21,860 nt of DNA from an uncultured Lachnospiraceae bacterium (GCA_900546495.1 URDN01000038.1:1-21860); one strand, 5' to 3'. Positions 8,181 through 16,557 are shown, counted from the first letter of the stretch. Numbers and translations are program-made. Notes: generated by a model not told the origin, from the letters alone.

Positions 8181-9689
8181 TTACTCCATACCGGACATAT
8201 GTTTTCTTGCTTCTTCCATATCTTCCGGCTGAGACAGATCCATGTCCTCGTATGCCACCCATTTTGTTTTTCTCTTTTTCTTGTATACGAAAAACATAAT
8301 GATGGAGATCGGGATAATTCCGTAGCAGGTCAGGAAATCAAACCAGTTGAAATCGGTAAATACCTGCCAGTTTGCGCCGAAGCATACCACGATGCAGACA
8401 ATGATACATAACCATGAGCCCCATGGATAGAACGGGGATTTATACTGCAATTCGTCCAGGCTGTGTCCCTGTGCGATCCATCCTTTACGGAAACGATAAT
8501 GTGCCACACTGATGGTTAGCCAGTTATAAACACCGGCGATACCACATAGATAATATGCCGCGGTATAAGCTACACCATCACCGATCATGGAAGCAATAAA
8601 TGCGGTTGCTGCGATAATTGCGGTCAGAATAACGGATCTCACCGGCACACCGTTTTTGCTGATTTTTGCAAAAAACTTCGGTGCATCGCCACTCTCTGCC
8701 ATATGCTGCATGGTTCTGGAAGCTGCATACATGGATGAGTTTCCACAGGATAATACAGAAGTCAGGATAACAGCGTTCATCAGAGAAGCTGCTGCTGCCA
8801 GACCTGCATTTCTGAAAATAATGGTAAACGGAGATGCCGCTACGTTGTCCTCACTTGCAGTCAGCAGGGACGGCTCTGTAAACGGGATCAATGTTGCTAC
8901 AACAAAAATCGTACCAAGATAGAAGATCATCAGTCTCCAGAATACGCTGTGAATGGATTTCGGTACATCTTCCTTCGGGTTGGCAGACTCTGCTGCTGAC
9001 AGACCAACCAGCTCTGTATTAGAGAAGGAAAAAGCCGCAACCATCAGGATTCCGACAATTCCGCCAAATCCATGCAGGAATGGTGCTTTTCCATCGGAAC
9101 CTGCATCCAGTGTCCAGTTATGGAAGCCTGCATCCTCACCGGAATGCATGATACCAATGATCATCAGGACACCGACAATCAGGAAAATAATCGTTATAAC
9201 TACTTTGATGCCGGCAAACCAGAACTCTGCCTCTCCAAAACCTTTGACACTGAACAGATTTAATGCCAGCAACACTGCTAAGAATAAAGCTGCCCATAAT
9301 GCGGAACTTGTGCCCGGAAACCAGTATTTTACAATAATGGAACCTGCAATCAGCTCAGCAGCTACCGTCATGGAAGAACCAAACCAGTAAGACCAGCCGT
9401 TGGTAAATCCCCATGCCGGATCAATAAAACGGTTGGCATATGCGGTAAAAGCACCCGGAACCGGATATTCCGTTGCCAGCTCACCAAGCGCCGTCATCAT
9501 ACAGTATACGATAATTCCCATGATGGCATATCCCACCATAGCTCCGCCAGGTCCTGCACTTCGAATAGTTCCGCCCATTGCCAGAAACAGACCTGTACCA
9601 ATGGAACCTCCGATGGCGATCATCTGCAAATGCCGGCGGTTCAGCCCTCGTTTTAGCTGGTTGTCATTTTTCTTTTGTTTTTCATTCAT
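8181..9689 (-). CDS. Amino acid permease, LysP-like (APC superfamily, AAT family)
   Basis: 502 residues with about 12 membrane helices and a charged N-terminus. It resembles E. coli LysP closely along its length, for example RHLQMIAIGGSIGTGLF near residue 19, FSFSNTELVGLSAAES in the middle (LysP: FSFQGTELIGIAAGES) and MNAVILTSVLSCGNSSMYA. Proteins of this group import cationic or other amino acids with protons; lysine specificity cannot be fixed by eye. It follows the glycyl radical activase by 67 bases with a GGGAGGGAG site and is followed by a terminator, so it appears to be the last gene of that operon. It may bring in the operon's substrate or a related amino acid. This placement is the main clue to what the radical enzyme acts on. 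Confidence 0.9.
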   Translation of the reverse strand: MNEKQKKNDNQLKRGLNRRHLQMIAIGGSIGTGLFLAMGGTIRSAGPGGAMVGYAIMGIIVYCMMTALGELATEYPVPGAFTAYANRFIDPAWGFTNGWSYWFGSSMTVAAELIAGSIIVKYWFPGTSSALWAALFLAVLLALNLFSVKGFGEAEFWFAGIKVVITIIFLIVGVLMIIGIMHSGEDAGFHNWTLDAGSDGKAPFLHGFGGIVGILMVAAFSFSNTELVGLSAAESANPKEDVPKSIHSVFWRLMIFYLGTIFVVATLIPFTEPSLLTASEDNVAASPFTIIFRNAGLAAAASLMNAVILTSVLSCGNSSMYAASRTMQHMAESGDAPKFFAKISKNGVPVRSVILTAIIAATAFIASMIGDGVAYTAAYYLCGIAGVYNWLTISVAHYRFRKGWIAQGHSLDELQYKSPFYPWGSWLCIIVCIVVCFGANWQVFTDFNWFDFLTCYGIIPISIIMFFVYKKKRKTKWVAYEDMDLSQPEDMEEARKHMSGME

Positions 9690-9756
9690 AATTTCTCTCC
9701 CTCCCTGTGGGATTTCTCACTTTTTTATTCCTCTCCACAATCAAACTTTTTTCAGA

Positions 9757-10698
9757 TCAGGATAACATTCCCTGAATTTCTACGGTCATACCTGCTTCCT
9801 TCTGAAAATATTCCTTGATTTTCTGGACATATTCATCTGCAGGCTGCATAAACGTCTCCTGCTCTCCTCCAATGTTTCGCTTTTTGGAAACACCAAGGTT
9901 GTGATACGGCAGTAATGTCACCCGCCGGATATCATATTTCTTATAAAAATCTGCTGTCTGACAGATCAGCTCCCAGTCATCATTTAATCCGCTGACCAGC
10001 GGCATACGCATCTGAAGCTTTGGATTTAATTCTGGATTTTCTGCCAGCCGTTTCAGATTTTCCAGAATGATCCGGTTACTCTGACCGGTACAGTTCTGAT
10101 GCACTGCATCATCAATCGCTTTCATGTCATACAAAACGGTTGTCACATTTTTCTGTGAAGCAAGTACTTCCAGTTTTTCACCATCGCCAAATCCGGATGT
10201 ATCCAGACAGACATTGATGCCACGCGCTGCGGCGCCCTGCACCAGTTCCATGACAAATTCCGGCTGACTCAGCATTTCACCACCACTGATGGTCATGCCG
10301 CCGCCCGTATTGTCATAAAAGCCTTTATCCTGCTCTACTTTTTTCAGGATTTCTTCTGCTGTCATCTCTTTTGCCACTGTCTGCAATGCCATTGCGGTAC
10401 AGTCATGCACGCATTGAAAACAGCGACTGCATTTTGTGCGGTCAATATTAATCTGTTTTGCCGCGTTTACAAAAATCGCCTGCTGCGGGCAGTGCGTGAT
10501 GCAATACCCACAATGAATACAACTGTTTGGCAGGCGAATGATCTGCTGCTCAAATTCAATCAGTTCCGGATTGTGGCACCACCGGCAGTTTAACGGGCAT
10601 CCCTTTAAAAACACCGTTGTCCGAATGCCCGGCCCGTCCTCCGTACTGAACTTCTGAATGGCACCTACAAGTGCTGTTTTTTTATTGTTCATAAGCAT
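9757..10698 (-). CDS. Glycyl-radical enzyme activating enzyme (radical SAM, with 2[4Fe-4S] insert)
   Basis: 313 residues. The radical-SAM cluster motif C34-x3-C38-x2-C41 (GCPLNCRWC) is followed by a ferredoxin insert with two Cys quartets (C60/63/66/70 and C90/93/96/100) and by the SAM-binding GGE motif (139-141, ISGGEML). This is the layout of activases for dehydratase- and decarboxylase-type glycyl radical enzymes, not of PflA, which lacks the insert. It uses SAM and a reduced cluster to abstract the Gly hydrogen, here probably Gly764 of the upstream gene product. The start is 3 bases after the upstream stop with no clear ribosome-binding site, which implies translational coupling; ATG at 10692 is an alternative start two codons in. 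Confidence 0.93.
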   Translation of the reverse strand: MLMNNKKTALVGAIQKFSTEDGPGIRTTVFLKGCPLNCRWCHNPELIEFEQQIIRLPNSCIHCGYCITHCPQQAIFVNAAKQINIDRTKCSRCFQCVHDCTAMALQTVAKEMTAEEILKKVEQDKGFYDNTGGGMTISGGEMLSQPEFVMELVQGAAARGINVCLDTSGFGDGEKLEVLASQKNVTTVLYDMKAIDDAVHQNCTGQSNRIILENLKRLAENPELNPKLQMRMPLVSGLNDDWELICQTADFYKKYDIRRVTLLPYHNLGVSKKRNIGGEQETFMQPADEYVQKIKEYFQKEAGMTVEIQGMLS

Positions 10699-10701
10699 TT
10701 G

Positions 10702-13074
10702 TTATGCCTGTTCAAAATGAGCGGTACGGTAAATGATCGTATCCTGCGCACTCTTATCCAGCTCTGTAAAATATGCCATATATCCGGCAACACGGACCAT
10801 CAGTCCCTTGTAGTTTTCCGGATGTACCTGCGCGTCCAGCAATGTCTTGGTGTCTACAACATTGATCTGAATATGCTCACCACCGTTTTCAAAATAGGTT
10901 TTGATCACACCCTCGATGCTTTGAAGACCTTTTTCACCCTCTACACCCTTAGGATCAAATCTTAAGTTAAAGAGTGCGCCGTCATGGAAGGCTTCCTGTC
11001 CCATGGAGGCAACGGATTTTACGGTAGCGGTCGGTCCGTTCACATCTCTGCCCATCATCGGGGATGCGTTATCACAGAACGGCTCACCGGATAAACGTCC
11101 GTCCGGTGTTGCTCCGCAAACCGCACCATGTGATACATTTACGGTCTGAGAATGTACATTAAAGGAATAATGTCCGCCTCGCGCATCCGGCCACTGCTGT
11201 ACTTCATCTGCAATAAAATGCATCATCTCGCGATAAATGCCATCCACATGTGCTTCATCGTTACCGAATTTTTCCGGTTTGTTCAACAGAAGCTGACGCA
11301 TTCTCTCCTGACCTTCAAAATTGTGGTCTAAGGCATCGATCAGCTCATCCATGGTGATGTCTTTATCTTCATAGACACATTTTTCAATCGCTGCAATGGA
11401 ATCTGCCATATTTGCAGCACCTGTGATAAATAATCCTGCGGTACTGTATTTTGCACCACCCTGCTGTACGGATTTTCCGCTCTCTACGCATCCTTTTGTG
11501 ACCATAGAAGCAAAAATTACCGGGTAGCGGAGCATGTGGATACCCTGCATGATGTTATAACCGGCAGTAACTAGTTTATAGTGGTGAAGGATCTGCTTTT
11601 TCAGTGCGTCCTTAAATTCTTCAATATTTTTAAATTTCCGTGGATCACCGGTCTGCAATCCCATGAGTTTTCCGGTTCTCGGATCTACGCCGTTATGTAA
11701 TACGAACTCGATCATTTTACCCATGTTGACGTATCCTGCATCCGGAGAACCATCGGTAGATCCGCCGCCCGGTCCCGGCTGGATGCATCCGACAATCGTC
11801 CAGTCTCTTGCTTCCTCAATGGTACAGCCTTTTCCAAGCGTCATCTTCATTGCAGCATAATCATTGAAAAATCCCGGATTCGCCTGTCCTTCCTGAATCA
11901 TCTTGCATCCCTTGCGGATCAGTTCTTCCGGTGTGCCCTCCCAGGTTCTCACTGCCATAACCGGCTGTGTCGTCTTTAACTGGTTGGCAGCTTCCAGACA
12001 CAAGTAAGACAGCTCATTTGTGGCATCTTTTCCGTCCGGTGTCTGACCGCCGACCACCAGAATTTCCCACATCGGATATCCGGCAAAGGATGTTGCATAC
12101 CATTTATCTCTGACTTCATATACCTCGCAGGCTTTCAGGTAAAAGCACTCCAGCATTTCCAACGCTTCATCCTGTGTGATATTTTTCTCCTCAATGACAT
12201 CTTTTTTGTAGTATGGCCACATATACTGATCCAAACGTCCAAATCCGCAGGCTGTGGTACATACCTCGATCTGGAAATATACATGTGCAAACCATACCAT
12301 CTGAAGTGCCTGCCAGAAAGTCTGTGGCGGGTTTTCCGGAACTACACGACAGTTCTCAGCAATGCTCAGAAGTTCTTTTTTTCGTTTTTCATCGGTACAG
12401 GAAGCTGCCTGACGCTCTGCTTCTTCTGCCATACGATGTGCATAAGTGATCAACCCCTGACACTGGATGATGCAGGCTTTCCAGTAATCAATCTTCTCCT
12501 GATCTTCTTTTCCGGTGCTGACGGTGTTGTCAATATTTTTCTGACACTCCTCCATGTATCCGCGGATTCCAACGGTCAGAAGCTTTTCATGGTCACAGGT
12601 GGTCTCGCCGGAAACACCGTTTCGCAGACCGACGGTAATAATATCGTCCTGAATGCACTCCTCAATGTGTGCAGGAAGTGCTGTCTTGGACAGGTCCTCC
12701 ATGGATTTTCCCTTCCAATATGGCAAAAGCTCCAGAATCTTCTCCCGATCCTCAGGGGAAATGTCGTATGGATCTTTGCTTCTTACCGGAAATTCATCAA
12801 TGTCGCTCTCATACCATGAACTGGACTGAAACTCCGGATGAAGGTTTGCACCTCTGTATTTATTGGTAGCAGTTCCGACGATCAGCTCATCCTCCATGAT
12901 CAGAGTCGTCATACGCTCCATAATATAATTTACAACTTTTGCCCGGAAAATCGGAATCGCGTCACCGGCAAACTGTTTATATGCTTCGGTTTCCAACTCT
13001 AATCGCTCTGCTGTAATGCAAGGTCTGCTGTCCCAGAGCTTATTTCTCATTCTCTGAAGTCGTTCGTTTAACAT
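10702..13074 (-). CDS. Glycyl radical enzyme (PFL-like), substrate unknown, Cys-x-Gln active site
   Basis: 790 residues, typical of dehydratase/decarboxylase-type glycyl radical enzymes. The C-terminal glycyl loop is RVAGYMAYF with radical Gly764. The thiyl loop is IVGCIQPGPGG with Cys430, but the residue two after the Cys is Gln432, where choline lyase, glycerol, propanediol and hydroxyproline dehydratases and hydroxyphenylacetate decarboxylase have Glu as acid/base. It lacks the Cys-Cys pair of pyruvate formate-lyase. GFGRLDQYMWPYY near 277-289 is the usual family block. AGGAGG lies 6 bases before the ATG. It sits between an aldo/keto reductase gene and its activase, in an operon that ends with an amino acid permease. 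The reaction is not assignable by eye; an amino-acid-derived substrate is a guess from context. Confidence 0.93.
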   Translation of the reverse strand: MLNERLQRMRNKLWDSRPCITAERLELETEAYKQFAGDAIPIFRAKVVNYIMERMTTLIMEDELIVGTATNKYRGANLHPEFQSSSWYESDIDEFPVRSKDPYDISPEDREKILELLPYWKGKSMEDLSKTALPAHIEECIQDDIITVGLRNGVSGETTCDHEKLLTVGIRGYMEECQKNIDNTVSTGKEDQEKIDYWKACIIQCQGLITYAHRMAEEAERQAASCTDEKRKKELLSIAENCRVVPENPPQTFWQALQMVWFAHVYFQIEVCTTACGFGRLDQYMWPYYKKDVIEEKNITQDEALEMLECFYLKACEVYEVRDKWYATSFAGYPMWEILVVGGQTPDGKDATNELSYLCLEAANQLKTTQPVMAVRTWEGTPEELIRKGCKMIQEGQANPGFFNDYAAMKMTLGKGCTIEEARDWTIVGCIQPGPGGGSTDGSPDAGYVNMGKMIEFVLHNGVDPRTGKLMGLQTGDPRKFKNIEEFKDALKKQILHHYKLVTAGYNIMQGIHMLRYPVIFASMVTKGCVESGKSVQQGGAKYSTAGLFITGAANMADSIAAIEKCVYEDKDITMDELIDALDHNFEGQERMRQLLLNKPEKFGNDEAHVDGIYREMMHFIADEVQQWPDARGGHYSFNVHSQTVNVSHGAVCGATPDGRLSGEPFCDNASPMMGRDVNGPTATVKSVASMGQEAFHDGALFNLRFDPKGVEGEKGLQSIEGVIKTYFENGGEHIQINVVDTKTLLDAQVHPENYKGLMVRVAGYMAYFTELDKSAQDTIIYRTAHFEQA

Positions 13075-13153
13075 GTTTTTCCTCCTGTCTTTTTTTAAAT
13101 TAAATTTTTCGCAATTAATTATCTTGTTGTGAAATCTGATTTTTTTGCGATTT

Positions 13154-14041
13154 CTAGTATTTTTCCATTGGAATCCTGTGATCCGGTGATGGGAAGGACG
13201 CTGCCAGCTGTTCCAGATCTGCCTTCGTCAGCTTCACATCCAACGCTGCCAGATTTTCATCAATGTGATCAAAAGACACCGCTTTCGGAATTGCCGCCAC
13301 GTCCGGCTGCTGCAGTACAAAGGCAAGCAAAAGCTGTACCAGTGAAATCTGATGTCGTGCTGCCACCTCGATCACATTTTTGTCTGTCATCAACATCTGT
13401 TTGGAAACGCCATCCTGCGTCACCAATGCTCCTGCCTGGCCAACCGGACTGTATGCCATGATTGGAATCTGATGTTCCCGCTGCCATGGAAGCAGATCAT
13501 ATTCAATGCCCCTGCATCCAAGGTTGTAAAGTACCTGATTCACGCAACAGTTTTTGCCATCCGGCACTTTCATCAGATCTTCCATATCCTGCACATCAAA
13601 ATTGGAAACACCCCAACGACGGATTTTGCCCTGCCGTTTCAGATCTTCCATGCAGTACACCACTTCTGCCAGATCTGCATCCTCCCGCCAATGCAGCAGA
13701 TACAGATCCAGATAATCCGTACCAAGCAGTTTCAGCGAACGTTCCAGACTGCTGTAGATCCGATGGCGGTTGGCATTCTGCGGATAAACTTTGCTGACCA
13801 CATACAGATCCTCTCGATAAAAATCTCGGATCGCATTGCCGGTAATATTTTCTGCTTTTCCATCCGCATACATCTCTGCCGTATCCAACATGCGTATTCC
13901 TTCCTGAATGCCATACCGAAGTCCTTCCACCTCCCGGTGATAGTGTTCGTCATCTTCACCCATCTGCCAGGTTCCCTGTCCCAGACGCGGCATATAAGAA
14001 CCATCCGGAAGCAGAATCTCTGACTGTTCCTGTATTCTCAT
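13154..14041 (-). CDS. Aldo/keto reductase (no Fe-S domain)
   Basis: 295 residues, a full-length single-domain aldo/keto reductase. The tetrad is complete: Asp53 and Tyr58 (LDTAEMYADGKAE), Lys84 (VVSKVYPQ) and His117 (LLHWRED). It reduces a carbonyl with NAD(P)H; the substrate is unknown. AAGGAGAG lies about 7 bases before the ATG. It is first gene of the leftward operon, 79 bases ahead of the glycyl radical enzyme, and is divergent from an AraC regulator. An aldehyde or ketone made by the radical enzyme would be its natural substrate, but this is inference. The 5' leader contains a partial copy of the window's intergenic repeat (14113-14150). Confidence 0.9.
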   Translation of the reverse strand: MRIQEQSEILLPDGSYMPRLGQGTWQMGEDDEHYHREVEGLRYGIQEGIRMLDTAEMYADGKAENITGNAIRDFYREDLYVVSKVYPQNANRHRIYSSLERSLKLLGTDYLDLYLLHWREDADLAEVVYCMEDLKRQGKIRRWGVSNFDVQDMEDLMKVPDGKNCCVNQVLYNLGCRGIEYDLLPWQREHQIPIMAYSPVGQAGALVTQDGVSKQMLMTDKNVIEVAARHQISLVQLLLAFVLQQPDVAAIPKAVSFDHIDENLAALDVKLTKADLEQLAASFPSPDHRIPMEKY

Positions 14042-14112
14042 GCTCTCGCTCTCCTTTTCCTGTAAAAATGTTCCCTGTTTTCTTATTTACACTTATTGTT
14101 TTCTCTTTTGTG

Positions 14113-14150
14113 AAAAGCGGACATTCGCAATCCGCTTTCGCTACTTGCTC
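14113..14150 (+). repeat. Intergenic repeat, partial copy F (prefix hairpin only)
   Basis: AAAGCGGA-(9)-TCCGCTTT hairpin followed by CGCTACTTGCTC, matching the first module of the full copies near 19.7-21.7 kb. The match ends at TTGCTC, just before the point where the full element's closing helix starts. It lies in the leader of the aldo/keto reductase gene. Confidence 0.8.
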
Positions 14151-14214
14151 TATAAAGAGAATCACTGCGTGCAAATTTATTTCGGAACTTTCTGCTGTTC
14201 TTTTTCTGGTACAA

Positions 14215-14243
14215 AGTTTATATAATTTTTTTGTGCATCTCAA
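14215..14243 (-). promoter_or_regulatory. Candidate promoter of the aldo/keto reductase-GRE operon
   Basis: Reading leftward: TTGAGA (14238-14243), 17 bases, then TAAACT (14215-14220), with TATAAA offset by two as an alternative -10. The match is moderate, as expected for an activator-dependent promoter, and 21-bp-spaced direct repeats abut its -35 side. Confidence 0.4.
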
Positions 14244-14251
14244 TAATTACA

Positions 14252-14278
14252 TTGCGATAAACATTAATTTGTTTGCGA
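14252..14278. promoter_or_regulatory. Candidate AraC binding site: direct TTGCGA repeats 21 bp apart
   Basis: TTGCGA at 14252-14257 and 14273-14278, same orientation, start to start 21 bp (two helical turns). This is the geometry of AraC-type half-sites. The pair ends 8 bases upstream of the -35 of the leftward operon. Binding is inferred. Confidence 0.45.
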
Positions 14279-14306
14279 ATTATATATGATTAACTCTTTT
14301 CATCTA

Positions 14307-14339
14307 TGCTAAAATATGATAGTTTAAGAACATATCATA
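14307..14339 (+). promoter_or_regulatory. Candidate extended -10 promoter and dyad for the AraC regulator
   Basis: TGCTAAAAT (14307-14315) is an extended -10 without a good -35. Overlapping the expected start point is an inverted repeat, TATGATA (14315-14321) and TATCATA (14333-14339), with an 11-base gap; it could be an operator or the base of an RNA stem. Confidence 0.4.
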
Positions 14340-14354
14340 GCAACGATGCGTAGA

Positions 14355-14476
14355 GTGCAGTGATTCTGAGAAGAATATGCCAGCTTACGCTGGCCAGAAT
14401 CATGCACCAAGTCTCACATACGTTCGACTTGAACCAGGAACAGAACAAAATATGTGTCAGAAACTTTTGTGACACA
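14355..14476 (+). promoter_or_regulatory. Structured leader: three consecutive hairpins before the AraC gene
   Basis: Hairpin 1: GTGCA+TGATTCTG (14355-14368, one bulged G) pairs with CAGAATCA+TGCAC (14395-14407) and encloses GCCAGC-TTAC-GCTGGC (14379-14394). Hairpin 2: CAAGTC (14408-14413) with GACTTG (14426-14431), in competition with GTTC/GAAC at 14422-14434. Hairpin 3: TGTGTCA (14453-14459) with TGACACA (14470-14476). The start codon is 23 bases beyond. It matches no riboswitch class I recognise; it may be a cis-regulatory RNA. Confidence 0.5.
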
Positions 14477-14499
14477 ACAACAGGAAACGGGGTGCTTTT

Positions 14500-16350
14500 G
14501 TGTTATTTGAAAAAACGAATTATCCGGATGATTTTCCGATCAGTATTCAGATCGTGGAAGCAGAGGAATTTCCATTTCACTATCATCAGGACGTAGAGCT
14601 AGTCTACGTATTAAAAGGTGAGATCCACCTGAAAAACGGTTACTATAATTATCTATTAAAGGAAGGGGATATTTTTACCAACAGTGGACATGAGGTTCAT
14701 GGCCTGTGCGCCACCGAACAGAAAAATGTCGTTGCGATCATCCAGATCAGCAACCGTTTTTTCACGCAGTATTTCCCACTGCTTCCAAAAGCATGCTTCC
14801 GAACCTATGCCAATGATGATAAATACGGCAGGCTGGAGCATCTGCGCGGCAGACTGCTTCATATTCTGCTGGATTACACCCGACGAAATTTCAACTACAA
14901 AAGCACCTGTATTTATCAGATGATTGATGTCATCAAATATCTGAACCAGTACTTTAATCTGTTTGCGTTTGAAGATCGTGTGGTCGTGAATTTCAAAGAT
15001 GATAATCCGGTGATCGTGGAGCGTATCAGCCACATTATTAACTATATCTATGAGAATTATGCGAATCGCATTACACTGGAAGATCTGTCAGAAAAAGAAC
15101 ACCTGAGTACCTACTATCTGTCTCATCTGATCCACGAATACATGGGCATCGGCTTTCAAAAATTTCTCTGTTTTGCCAGAAGTGAGATGTCAGAGATTCC
15201 GCTTTTGGAAACGAATCAGAAAATCAGTGCCGTGGCCAGAGCCGTCGGTTTTTCTACCACTGCTTATTATGAAAAATTTTTCCGGGAATGGTTTGGGCAC
15301 AGTCCGCAGGAACATCGGGAGCTGTTTCAGGATCACATTTTAAGTGAGCAAAACTCTTCCCGTTTTCAAACGCTGTCCGAAAATCAGTCCGTCAGCATTA
15401 TTACCCGCATTCTGGCAGAACGAACCGACCACGAGATCAGTCCGGCAATCCGGCATACGCACATCAGTGTGTCCGTTGATCCGAATCTTCCGGTCATTTT
15501 AGATCTGGACCGCTCCTTTGTCGCTGTAGTTTCCACGGAAGATTATCATGTCATGGGAGAGCGTTTATTCAATGCGTTATATGAGCTGAATATTTCCAAA
15601 ATCCTGCTCTTTCCATCTTCGACTGATAACGAAAGCTCCCTTGCACTGATCGCCAACCGTTTTCAGTTTATGGGATATGAGATGATGACACAGACCGAAC
15701 CGACAGGAAAATACCGTACTTCTGCCGCCTACGACTCTATCGCTGCGGCTATTTGTATTTTCCGGACATATTTTACTTCCTCAGACGATACGCCAATGCT
15801 TCGCCTGCGTGATCCCGGTGATCCGCAAAACGTACTAAAAGGTTTCCCTGCCTGCATGACTTCCTGTTCTGTGCCAAAGCCTGCGTTTTATGCCTATCAG
15901 CTGCTTCATAACATCAAAGGAAGCCTTCTGTATCAGGAAAAATATTATTATATTGTAAAAAATGTGGAAGATTCGATACCGGTGTACACAATTGTCGTAT
16001 TAAATTATAACGATGAAATTGAACATTTATCTGCAAAAAATGCAGATGTATATGAAACAAATGAACAGATCAATTCCTTTATGGATGAATTGAATATAGA
16101 CATCAATCTCCCAGTTTCCCCGGGACAGTATATGATTGCCAAATATGCATTTTCCAATCAGAATTCCATTTTTATGCATATGGCACATCTGCATTTTCCA
16201 ACTCAGTTTCCGCTTCAGGAAAAATGGCTGCATTTGTTGAATACAGAGCCTCAGACACAGATTGGGATTGAAACGGCAGATACAGAGCTGCATATCAGTG
16301 CTTCGATTCATGGCGCGGGGATTAATGTGATTGTGGTGAAACAGGTGTAA
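14500..16350 (+). CDS. AraC-family regulator with degenerate GH39-like C-terminal domain
   Basis: 616 residues from a GTG start (CGGGG about 7 bases upstream). The N-terminal cupin sensor (about 20-75) contains FHYHQDVELVYVLKGE. The double HTH of the AraC/XylS family spans about 175-275 (ITLEDLSEKEHLSTYYLSHL, then ISAVARAVGFSTTAYYEKFF). The C-terminal 290 residues resemble the end of the GH39 xylosidase-like domain in AraC-GH39 fusions (KPAFYAYQLL, then YYYIVKN, then VLNYND), but the barrel is much shortened and no catalytic acid pair is visible, so it is probably a ligand-sensing relic. The gene is divergent from the aldo/keto reductase-GRE operon, its likely target. A bidirectional terminator at 16457-16482 could end the transcript. 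Confidence 0.9.
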   Translation: MLFEKTNYPDDFPISIQIVEAEEFPFHYHQDVELVYVLKGEIHLKNGYYNYLLKEGDIFTNSGHEVHGLCATEQKNVVAIIQISNRFFTQYFPLLPKACFRTYANDDKYGRLEHLRGRLLHILLDYTRRNFNYKSTCIYQMIDVIKYLNQYFNLFAFEDRVVVNFKDDNPVIVERISHIINYIYENYANRITLEDLSEKEHLSTYYLSHLIHEYMGIGFQKFLCFARSEMSEIPLLETNQKISAVARAVGFSTTAYYEKFFREWFGHSPQEHRELFQDHILSEQNSSRFQTLSENQSVSIITRILAERTDHEISPAIRHTHISVSVDPNLPVILDLDRSFVAVVSTEDYHVMGERLFNALYELNISKILLFPSSTDNESSLALIANRFQFMGYEMMTQTEPTGKYRTSAAYDSIAAAICIFRTYFTSSDDTPMLRLRDPGDPQNVLKGFPACMTSCSVPKPAFYAYQLLHNIKGSLLYQEKYYYIVKNVEDSIPVYTIVVLNYNDEIEHLSAKNADVYETNEQINSFMDELNIDINLPVSPGQYMIAKYAFSNQNSIFMHMAHLHFPTQFPLQEKWLHLLNTEPQTQIGIETADTELHISASIHGAGINVIVVKQV

Positions 16351-16456
16351 AAAACGAAAATAATATAATGGAACTTTGAAACATTTATGAGAGATTGAGG
16401 CATGAAGGAGACCTCTGTTTAGCGAAGATCGAACCTTGGTTTGAACCACGGCACAA

Positions 16457-16482
16457 AAAAAGAACGCTACCGCGTTCTTTTT
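16457..16482. terminator. Bidirectional terminator between the AraC gene and the tRNA operon
   Basis: AAAAAGAACGC-TACC-GCGTTCTTTTT, a perfect 11-bp stem with A and T tracts on both sides. It serves the leftward tRNA operon and probably also the rightward regulator. Confidence 0.85.
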
Positions 16483-16484
16483 AG

Positions 16485-16557
16485 TGAGCGTGCCGGGGTT
16501 CGAACCCGGGACAACTTGATTAAAAGTCAAGTGCTCTACCAACTGAGCTACACACCC
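16485..16557 (-). tRNA. tRNA-Lys (TTT)
   Basis: Complete cloverleaf: acceptor GGGTGTG/CACGCTC, D arm AGCTCAGTTGGTAGAGC, anticodon loop CTTTTAA, GGTTCGAACCC in the T arm. Discriminator A and no encoded CCA. Last tRNA of the operon, followed by the terminator. Confidence 0.97.

Noticed and set aside
10702..13074. Assignment as trans-4-hydroxyproline dehydratase or choline lyase
   Set aside because: Length and activase fit, but the Cys-x-Glu signature is Cys-Ile-Gln here and neither proC-like genes nor microcompartment genes are nearby.
13352..14023. 223-codon rightward frame over the aldo/keto reductase
   Set aside because: It is the mirror of a clear enzyme gene with a complete catalytic tetrad and has no family signature of its own.
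14341..14499. T-box or tRNA-like leader of the AraC gene
   Set aside because: GTTCGACTTGAACC looks like a T arm, but there is no cloverleaf, no T-box sequence and no terminator/antiterminator pair.
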